NCBI RefSeq assembly: GCF_000003815.2
Contig: NC_049994.1
Span: 3,151,464 to 3,215,463 of the forward strand
Reading direction: 5' to 3'
DNA from: Branchiostoma floridae
Lineage: Eukaryota; Chordata; Leptocardii; Amphioxiformes; Branchiostomatidae
DNA length: 64,000 nt
Shown: positions 56,200 through 64,000 of the stretch, piece by piece
Layout: each line of letters opens with the position of its first letter
Numbering within the stretch: the first letter of the stretch is position 1
Position numbers and translations under genes: made by a program
The notes under the pieces: generated by a model
The model's database searches: none
The model's input: the letters and a program-made list of their open reading frames with translations, nothing else
Told to the model about the DNA's origin: nothing

Positions 56200-57085
56200 A
56201 AGTAGTTTAGTCCTTTAGACACACTATACTTTTTGGTGTCGACACAGTCACAGAAACCGAATCATTGCAGACAGAATGCAAAGTGTACATTATTTATATC
56301 AAGATGTTAGATTCATGTAGTTAAGCTTGCCTATTCCCATATTTTTGAGTCAAGCTTCATGTTGGTCTCGTCTTGCAAAGAGGTTTGGAGATACTGAGCT
56401 GTGTAGACATGCGTCTTTTGTAAGCAGTCTTTGTTTTGAATATATCATATCATGCCATTCCAGTACAGGGTGACTGTCTTTTGTTGTCACTTAGCCTTTG
56501 TGTTGAAATGTATTTCAATTGTATTATTGTAATTCAGTAGATCGATGTTAATATTGCCCGTTTATTGATGAGCATAGGTTGTTTGTAGCCTTTTAAATCA
56601 GTCATTTGGAAAAATCCCTACCTAAGGCTTAGGCTGACACTGATACTAACACAAAGACACAGACACGCACACACACTAACAAACTAACCCTTCCAAACAC
56701 ACAATAACATACTGATGCAACATCTTTTTGTCGAACACTAATAATCAGCTCTGCCTAAGCCTTAGACTGCAAAATAACTTTCTATTCTTCGTCAATTACA
56801 AAGGCGCCAAGCTACCTCTATATCATGTACTGACCTGATTTTGGCTCTGTTGGCCACCGTGTCCTAGAGTAAGGGTAATTGTTAATCTATGTATGGAAGA
56901 TGTTAAGATTTCAGTTCGATTTTTAAAGTTTATTTTTCTCAATTCATTGTGTGTTTTTTTAGATTTGCACACATGTATTTGCATATATCTATTTTGTCAA
57001 TAATTGCTATCAAATAAACAGTTTGAAATCAAATGTGTAGTGTTTATTCTACACTAGTCGAATTGAAAGGAATGGATTGTTTCAC
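56200..57085. other. Intergenic DNA, nothing recognised
   Basis: AT-rich. aataaa words near 57012-57017 could end the duplicated unit. A cctaaggcttaggc word near 56620 and tgcctaagccttagac near 56750 are inverted to each other and may bound a small element of about 150 bp. Confidence 0.35.
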
Positions 57086-57089
57086 CCTC

Positions 57090-57420
57090 CCCACACACTC
57101 AACTAGACGCAAAATGGATAGTCATACCCCCCAATATGAAAAGATTGGGTTCCCTTCCCCAGACCCTTTACCCCACGTGAAATGGTGGGTCCCTCCTTCC
57201 CCATACCCTTTCCAAGAAACTTTAACCCCACGTGAAATGGATGGCCCTCATTCCATATCCTCAATCCCTTGTGAAATGGATGGTCCCCGTTCCTAGATCT
57301 TTAACGTCGTGTATACAGCATGCATATCAAATGGCTGGTCCCTCCCTTACCAGACCCCTAACCCCTTGTTAATGGATGGTCTCATTTTCCCCAGATCCTT
57401 AACCCCATGTGAAAAGGCAA
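57090..57420 (+). repeat. Degenerate tandem repeat of about 60 bp
   Basis: Units contain accccacgtgaaatggatgg or a close variant, then a ccctccttcccca-like tract. About five copies. Confidence 0.75.
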
Positions 57421-57469
57421 TTCATAATTGTACCCCTTCCCTTCAATCTTAACATTTCCAGTACATTCT

Positions 57470-57665
57470 GGTAGACTTGGTAAGTATTTATCTCCATGAA
57501 AATAGAAATATAGTTTTGGGTGTGTCTGTGTGTGTGTCTGTGTCTGTCTGTGTGTCCGGATCTTTGTAGTGAGCATAACTCAAGAAGCTCTGGAAGGATT
57601 AAGATGATATTTGGTATGTGGGTAGATGTTGGGAAGACGAAGGTCAAGGTCAATTTTGGGCACCC
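57470..57665 (+). repeat. Short dispersed element with (TG)n
   Basis: tatttatctccatgaaaat, a gtgtctgtgtgt tract, then cataactcaagaagctctgg and gatatttggtatgtgggtag. A common form of invertebrate repeat; its start resembles 42665-42695. Confidence 0.5.
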
Positions 57666-58157
57666 TGGTTTATATTAGCTTTTCTTAAAGTCTTGGTAAA
57701 ATTGTTCATTGCCGGCCATATCCAACATTCCAGGGGATCAACTGTTGTCTTATGTTGAGTACGTTTTGTACAGTTTTAAAGAGCTGGGGGATCCTGTAGT
57801 GGATACTGCTTGTTACTCCCCATCCTCCATTTATACCACAGAATTGATGCATTCTGGCCAAAGCACGCACTCAGAGCTGGAACCCAGTTGTATAATCAAT
57901 GAAAAAACATTTATGATAGGTCACTCGTCACAAGAGATAACCTTTCTTGTTAACAGCAATGCTCTACAAACATCCATCGCGTAAAACAATCTTCATACAT
58001 ACAGCCAGACGAAATGATAGAACACAAATACAACACACCTACAACAACAACAACAATCATTAATATTTGTAAACAATAAAACCGTCGCAATGGCAACAAT
58101 TTTTATTGCCACACTTATTCATACTGGATCTTAACACTTTTATGAACGCTACATTTA
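57666..58157. other. Intergenic DNA, nothing recognised
   Basis: One open frame at about 57709-57984 (91 aa from a non-ATG start) has no recognisable domain. Confidence 0.3.
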
Positions 58158-58610
58158 GTAGCTGCCGCGGAACTAATTTTCCGCGAACATTTCTCCTTTT
58201 ACAACGTGTGCACCTAGACCAAACACGATGTTTTGTCCCCGTTTTCGGTATGTAGCTCATAAAATGGCCATGTTTCGTAAATGTCTGCTTTAAGCCCCCT
58301 TTAATTTAGAGCTCGCTGACAACTCGGCCGAGCTAAATTCTTGATTTGTAAAGGGGGCTTTATACTGGAAGTTTTCTTTGATCTTCAGTGACCTGGACCA
58401 ACTTTAATTTCACTTTTTTTTAGCTGCCGTGAAACTGAATTCCAGCGAACATTTCCCTTCAACAATGTGTGCACTTAGACCGTAAACACCTTTCCCCCCT
58501 TTTTGTAGCTTGTAAAAATGCCATGCTTCGTAAACTTCCGCTTAATATCGGAGGTTGTCTTTGATCTTCACTGACCTGGACCAACTTTAATTTCACGTAT
58601 TCCAGCACAC
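58158..58610 (+). repeat. Tandem duplication with a MITE in one copy only
   Basis: Units begin tagctgccg at 58158 and 58423. They share gtgtgcacctagacc or a close variant, ttcgtaaa and gatcttcagtgacctggacc. Copy 1 contains a palindromic insert at about 58293-58360 (AGCCCCCTTTA ... TAAAGGGGGCT) that copy 2 lacks. Confidence 0.85.
58293..58360. mobile_element. Very small MITE with TTA-type duplication and empty site
   Basis: AGCCCCCTTTA ends are inverted, with TTTA on both sides. The paralogous empty site (gcttaatatcgg at about 58540) shows a single TTA, supporting insertion with duplication. Confidence 0.6.
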
Positions 58611-58980
58611 AAAAGCTGGTGGTCACGGGAGAAATCCTGGGTAGGCTTTAGCATGTGGTGTACCTGTTATCTTCTCTACACGTGAAGCGAATAGCAAACA
58701 CATTGATGCTTTGTTCGAATCTTTAAGAAAATGAGAGTCAGTAGAGCACAAACCTTCGTGAAATAACTGTGATGTTTGTGGTGTCGGCTAACTATAAGAT
58801 GTTTGGTAGCTTTCAACCTGTATCCACTAATGTCCAGGTACCTTTTCAATATAAACTTATAAGGACCTTGAACGCAGTGACTTAACCTCTGCTTAGAAAG
58901 TTAATTGACTCCGGCTACAAGCTACAGGCAGGTACTGTTTCAGTACCACACTACTGTCAAGTTAGGGGTGTCGTTGAATG
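58611..58980. other. Intergenic DNA, nothing recognised
   Basis: No exon or repeat identified before the family 2 MITE. Confidence 0.35.
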
Positions 58981-58991
58981 ATTCTGCATAA

Positions 58992-59517
58992 GGCCACAGC
59001 AAGTAAATTTTATGGATGACATCCTCTGCAGACTGCAAAAATAGTGCGATAGGGCGAAAAAAAAACAAGATTGGTACAAAAAAAACAAGATGGGTACATT
59101 TTCAAAATAAGCACCATGACCATTGTAACAAGAATTAAAGAGACAAAATATGGTATCACAGCCAACTGAACATTCATCTATGTATTCAAGATATGTGCTG
59201 GTGTAGTAAAAGTGACACAAGTGTGGTAGACTGGCATCACTAACAAAGCTGCTAACTACACTCATGGCTTCCGTATTGGTGTCACTTTTACAACTATTCA
59301 ACTACTTTCACTTCTACAACTTATTACAGTCCTGGGTACCTCACAATTTTCCCTGTTACAAGTAATTATTGGGCTACAATACAATATATTTGCTTATTGT
59401 GGTAATTTTTCATCATGTTGACCATCTCCAAAGAGAAAAAAAATCTTTTTTTTTCTGAAATCAGGCGAAAATTAATGAGCGCGCGGATGTCATCCATAAA
59501 ATTTACTTGCTGTGGCC
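58992..59517. mobile_element. PIF/Harbinger-type MITE, family 2, copy 2
   Basis: A 526-bp element with GGCCACAGCAAGTAAATT ends, flanked by TAA (58989-58991, 59518-59520). The interior is related to 2784-3252. Confidence 0.85.
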
Positions 59518-59520
59518 TAA

Positions 59521-59803
59521 CCTGAAAATACTGTTATGGTACCCAAAGCCCTATTACCAGAACAAAAATAACTACTGACAAGCGAAAATCTTGAGTTATA
59601 GCTGCGAACAAGCATAAACAGAAAACAACAGTAGCTTTTTCATCATTATCAATTGAAACGTGATTGCTTTTTAAACTAATCCAGCACAATCATATTGCAA
59701 TAAAGAATATTTTTTGCCTAATTTGTCAACTTTGTTATTTGTATTGTCTTTCATGTCATAGATACATTGTCATATATGCTGACCACACATATTAGAAATT
59801 ACA
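59521..59803. other. AT-rich spacer, nothing recognised
   Basis: No feature seen. Confidence 0.3.
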
Positions 59804-60485
59804 GACATTACATACCTGAAACGTCTGGACATTTCTTAAATCATATCCAGCTACTTGGGTAATTGCTACGAGGGGCGTTCAATAAGTAATGTCCCTGACC
59901 CATTTCCCATAGCAGGAGAATGATGAAATTTGGCACAGTTATTAGTCTTTCTTTTCACAGGAACCAGCCAGAGTTATGCATTTCTCCCATCGTTTGATGC
60001 AGCCCTGAACACCGTTTTTGTAGGACACCCCAGGTTTTTCCTCCAACAGATACCTCATCAATGGCAGAAGAGGGACGACCAATCTGGGAGCTGTTCCCAC
60101 AGACTGCCGGCCATCTTTGAATTCACGATGCCAGCGTTTTACAAGGTCATATATTGGGGCATCATCACCATAAGTTTCCTTCATTTCATCAAAAGCCTCC
60201 TTTGGTGTGCGTCCTTTCCAATACAAAAACCGGATCACTGCGCGACACTCAACTGGCTCTATTTCACACCTGGTCCATTTCACATCTGACTCAGTTCAAA
60301 CACCAGTAAATCAGAAACCAAAACAAGTTCAGAGCTGTTTTTTGCAACATAAACTATAGAGATATGAATCATTACACATCCAAAATTTCATATAGATCAG
60401 ACAATTGGAAGTGGGTCAGAGGCATTTTTTATTGAACGCCCCTCGTATTTGGTGTATCTTATTACTTGGATGTCTAACCTTCATT
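59804..60485 (+). mobile_element. Penelope-like repeat fragment split by a mariner
   Basis: gaaacgtctgg and atatccagctacttgggtaa (left) and gtatcttattacttggatgt (right) are the words of the 27649-28005 repeat. The mariner at 59869-60445 sits between them at a TA. Confidence 0.6.
59869..60445 (-). mobile_element. Internally deleted mariner element, copy 2, with 113-aa ORF
   Basis: Inverted ends CGAGGGGCGTTCAATAAGTA with TA on both sides. The minus ORF 60283-59942 has the mariner N-terminal helix-turn-helix region (VECRAVIRFLYWKG, VKRWHREFKDGR), then out-of-family sequence, and ends CIKRWEKCITLAGS like the C-terminus of mariner transposases. The catalytic DDD domain is absent, so it cannot cut DNA, although the DNA-binding part could persist. 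Confidence 0.88.
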
Positions 60486-60619
60486 GACGTTGTGCATGTT
60501 TATTTAAAAAGGAAAATGAGTTTTTATTCTATTAGGCACATACTTGCAACCTTTCCAAGTTCAAAATTTTGCCGTTAGCCATCGATCGCCCTTATTTCAA
60601 TAGCTCCAAATCGTGTAAA

Positions 60620-62610
60620 GCCTAGAACAGACATTACCTCCGGTAAAATGGAAAAATCGATGCGTTATGTTTTGTCTCAGTACACAATTTGGGTAGAGGC
60701 ATCTCCGGGATTACCCGCTGGAAGTTGGTATGTGAGCGATTTTCCCGGAACGACACAGCAAAAGATCAAGGAGTCATTGTCAAGGCTAGATTCGTGGGGC
60801 AGCAAGAAATGTTACGAGAATTTGTCCGTCCCTTAGAGTAATCCAAAACGTAATGAAGGAAAATATCGAACGACCAGGCAAAGGATCAAATGTCATTGTC
60901 AAGTGCACGTTGGCGGGGCAGTAAGAAATGTTACGGGAATTTGTTTGTCCCTTAGAATAATCCACAGCGTAATATCAGTTGTGTTAACGGCCTGTGAACA
61001 TTATGGTACATTTGTGATATGTGAACTAATAGCAAGAAAGACCAGGCAAAGGATTAACAGCCATTGTCAAGGCTACATTGACGGAACAGCAAGATATGCT
61101 ACGGGAATGTGTGTGTCCCTTAGTGTAATCCACAACGTAATGCAGAAAATATCAGTTGTATCAAAGGCCTGTGAATACTATAATACTTTTCTGATATGTA
61201 AGCTTTTTTGCCGGAACGACCAGGCAAAGGATCAAATGCCGGGCACCAAAAAATGTTTCAAAAATTCTCACCGTAATGCACAACGTAATATCAGTTGTAT
61301 TATTGACCTGTGAAGACTATGATACATTTCTGATATGAACTACTTACAAGAAGGATCAGGCAAACGACCATGCACCATTGTAAATGGAACATAGATGGGG
61401 CAGCAAGAAAAGTTCTGGGAATTTGTGTATCCCTTATAGTGTAATCCGCAACGTATGCATGCACGAAAATATCAGTTGTATTAACGGTATGTGACTCCTA
61501 ATGCTTATTTGATATGCGAGCTATTTGTCGGAAAGGCCATGCAAAGGATCAACAGCCACTGTCAATGCCACATTGACTGGGCAAAAAGAACTGTTATGGG
61601 AGTTTATGTATCCCTTAGTGCAATCCACGTTGTAATTCAGGAAAATATCAGTTGTATTAACGACATGTGACTTCTAATGTTAGCTATTTGTTAGAACGAC
61701 CAGGTAAAGGATCAACTGCCATCGCCAAGGCCACATCGTGGGACAGCGAGAAATGTTAAGGGAATGTGTGTATCCCTTAGTGTACTCCACAACGTAATGC
61801 AGGTTGATATCAGTTCCATTAAAGTCATGTTACAACTTACATCTTTCTGATAGGTGAGCTATTTGCACGAACGACCAGGCAAAGGATCAACAGCCATTGT
61901 CAAGTTCACATGGACAGGCCAGCAAGACATGTTACGGGAATTTGTGTATCCCTTAGTGTAATCCACAACGTTATGCAGAAAAAAAGATAAGTTCTATCAA
62001 AGTCATGTAACTACTTAATAATACCTTTCTGATATGTGAGCTATTTGCCAGTCAACGACACGGCAAAGGATCAATTGCCATTGTCAAGGCATCATTATCA
62101 GACAACAAGAAATGTTACGGGAATTTGTGTATCTCTTATCGTAATCTACGATAATACAGAAAATATAAGTTCTATCAAAGCCATATAACTACTTATAACG
62201 TGACCTTTCTGATATGTGAGCTATATGTCGGTCAACGACTAGGCAAAGGATCAACAGCCATTGTCAAAGCATCATTATCGGGCAGTAAGAAATGTTACGG
62301 GAATTTGTGTATCTCTTAGTGTTACTCTCAACGTAATGCAGAAGTTCTATCAAAGTCATGTAAGTTCTTATACTTTTCTGTTATGTGAGCAATATGCCGG
62401 CAAACGACTTGGCAAATTAGGAACAGCCATTGTCAAGGCCAAATTGACGTAACAGCAAGGAATTTCCGGGGATTTGTGTATACCTTAGTGTAATCCATAA
62501 CGTAATGCAGGGAAATATCATTTCTATCAAAGTCATGTAACTTCTTACTAGTATACCTTTCTGATATGTGAGCTATTTCCCATCGGAACACAATGGTTAT
62601 AATGGAGATA
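60620..62610 (+). repeat. Degenerate tandem satellite, about 175-190 bp period
   Basis: About ten units share aacgaccaggcaaaggatca, gccattgtcaag, agaaatgttacgggaatttg, tatcccttagtgtaatccac, aacgtaatgcag and ctttctgatatgtgagctat. Divergence is high and units vary in length. The first unit (60648) has an ATG frame that decays within 62 codons. Confidence 0.9.
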
Positions 62611-63240
62611 CTTGTCATTCAACACGTTTACACAAGTAATCTTCAAACAAGAAACACACGGATCCTTAAATCTTACCCAAGTGTCTTCTATTCGTTGTTC
62701 CACGCAAGAAATCCTCCTAACACTACCTTTAAACTAGAGGGTGAGGAACAAAATCGGTCCCTGTAGTTTTATGAAAGCCACTGGGGCCCCCAAACGTGAA
62801 TACCAATCATTAATTTTGTTCAGAGCCAACTTCTACAAGAAGAAAGACCACATCATGTCCATAACCAGGTATAAAATCTTATCGTTACGCTGCAGTTCCG
62901 TAAAAATTCATCAGGGTGCAAGTTACTAACATTGAACCTTGTTTCTTTAACTTCTACCACATACCAATTACCATAAGCATCCATCCACAACGTAATTATG
63001 ACTTATGATGGGTAGATCGAAACAGACAGAATATAGAAAGACAACGACACTGAAAACATAAGCTTCTTGGTAAATGTATTGAACCCATGTATAGTCAGGT
63101 ACATAATCCTCTACCAGGCTCCGTGGTTTGCTGGCTAAATGGCATCCTCCTTCCTACGCAGGGGCATCCAACAGCCAAATCACCTGTCTGGATGTACCCT
63201 GCTCTTTCAACCATCACTCTTAGTTCCTGTGAACGCACGC
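62611..63240. other. Intergenic DNA before the terminal LINE
   Basis: No exon recognised. Confidence 0.3.
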
Positions 63241-63302
63241 CCCCCCCCCCCAAACCAGCTGTCAGCCAATCAGAGAATAGGCCTTTCAGTTTTCATAAGG
63301 GA
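63241..63302 (-). repeat. Fragment of the 13158-13420 element
   Basis: Poly-C followed by aaaccagctgtcagccaatc and agagaatag...cctttcagttttc, the reverse complement of 13268-13314. It abuts the LINE. Confidence 0.7.
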
Positions 63303-64000
63303 TCTCGCACAAACTTTTACACTTACCTAGGAGTAGACATCACGCCATCAGGATCATTCCACCGTGCCAATAAACAACTTAGAGTAAAAGCTATGCGAGC
63401 ATCCTTTAAACTTAAATCATTGCTAGCATCAAATCATAATCCCTCAATATCTCTTGCCCTGGATTTATTCAATAGCCTAATCAAGCCGATCTTGCTCTAT
63501 TGTGGGGAAATACTTGGAACAAACGCTCAAGGCAAAGAGCTCATTCTAAAAGGAATAGAGGAATATCCGAATGAAAGTGTTAGAGATACGGTCTCAAACA
63601 TCATTTCCCCGATACTTGGACCAGGTATAGATATACTTAAGGCTACCCGTGTTGTTAAAAAATCTGATACACCATCTACCCGTCCTGTTCTTGTTCGATT
63701 TAGGAAGTATACTGACAAACTGAATATCATATATCAATCAGACGCCCTTAGAAATCAGAACGTAACACCAGAGCAGCCTATTATTTCTTACGAGATTCCC
63801 GATCTAGAACATGTACTACTTAACTACTGTAAGATATTACTTAGCGTTCCTAGAAGTTCTGTGAATGCCGCCGTACTGGGCGAACTAGGTATGTTTCCAC
63901 TTTATATAGACACCCAGACACAACTGATTAAATATTGGCTTCGATTACACAATATGTCTAATGATAGAATTGTTAAAAAAGCATACGACATTGCTGTTGT
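63303..64000 (+). mobile_element. 5'-truncated LINE reverse transcriptase with in-frame ORF1-like insert, open at window edge
   Basis: One uninterrupted frame runs from about 63303 to the window end. It starts in the RT thumb region (TYLGVDITPSGSFHRANKQL, LFNSLIKPILLYCGEILG). It resumes with NYCKILLSVPRSSVNAAVLG and ELGMFPLYIDTQTQLIKYWL, the usual LINE segment after the RT. Between them, codons at about 63537-63765 (LILKGIEEYPNESVRDTVSN, ISPILGPGIDILKATRVVKK, RPVLVRFRKYTDKL) look like the RNA-binding domain of an L1-type ORF1 protein. The 5' part is missing. Confidence 0.8.

Noticed and set aside
60620-62610. CRISPR array or rRNA-like repeat
   Set aside because: Unit length varies, there are no constant repeat/variable spacer borders, and no rRNA sequence is recognised.

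Overview
The window is animal nuclear DNA and most resembles a cephalochordate (amphioxus, Branchiostoma). Three things suggest this: chordate-type split genes with short exons, very dense short inverted-repeat transposons and tRNA-derived SINEs, and frequent acatgtac-type words. No database search was possible, so the organism is an inference. There is one assembly gap (118 Ns, 25493-25610).

Host genes. (1) 892-1002, + strand: last exon of a WD40 protein, probably SPAG16/PF20. (2) 11688-13100, +: single-exon GT31 beta-1,3-galactosyltransferase with a long Glu/Lys-rich stem; a possible 5' UTR exon lies at 11502 and a possible promoter near 3.7 kb. (3) 17562-21102, +: complete five-exon uracil-DNA glycosylase (UNG). 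(4) 27221-22438, - strand: complete seven-exon Werner-type 3'-5' exonuclease without a helicase, convergent with UNG. (5) 42511-46903, +: eight-exon betaine-homocysteine methyltransferase (BHMT), with a one-base frameshift in exon 7 as given. An eroded tandem family of histone H4-derived fragments lies at 54.5-55.9 kb. It sits inside duplicated DNA that carries a conserved 18-bp hairpin.

Repeats dominate the rest. They include three PIF/Harbinger-type MITE families (GGCC ends, TAA/TTA duplications), hAT-type MITEs with 8-bp duplications, a CAGGG-ended family with 5-bp duplications, Tc1/mariner derivatives, several tRNA-derived SINEs, LINE fragments and Penelope-like repeats. The Penelope-like repeats contain a hammerhead-like hairpin that shows a compensatory base-pair change. 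Between 31.99 and 39.45 kb lies one 7.5-kb foldback element with about 1-kb terminal inverted repeats, two internal tandem arrays and a nested second foldback. A perfect 213-bp inverted repeat (41648-42184) sits just upstream of BHMT.

Layout: 0-2 kb SPAG16 3' end; 2-11 kb nested MITEs; 11.5-14.5 kb galactosyltransferase; 17.5-27.2 kb the UNG/WRNexo repair pair; 27.6-29.6 kb Penelope and LINE debris; 32-39.5 kb giant foldback; 41.6-47.3 kb palindrome and BHMT; 47.9-51 kb mariner, SINE and AT-rich repeats; 52-56.2 kb H4-related duplicated region; 57-62.6 kb tandem repeats and MITEs; 63.3-64 kb a LINE reverse-transcriptase fragment with an ORF1-like piece inside it. The genes do not form a pathway, although UNG and WRNexo are both DNA-repair enzymes.
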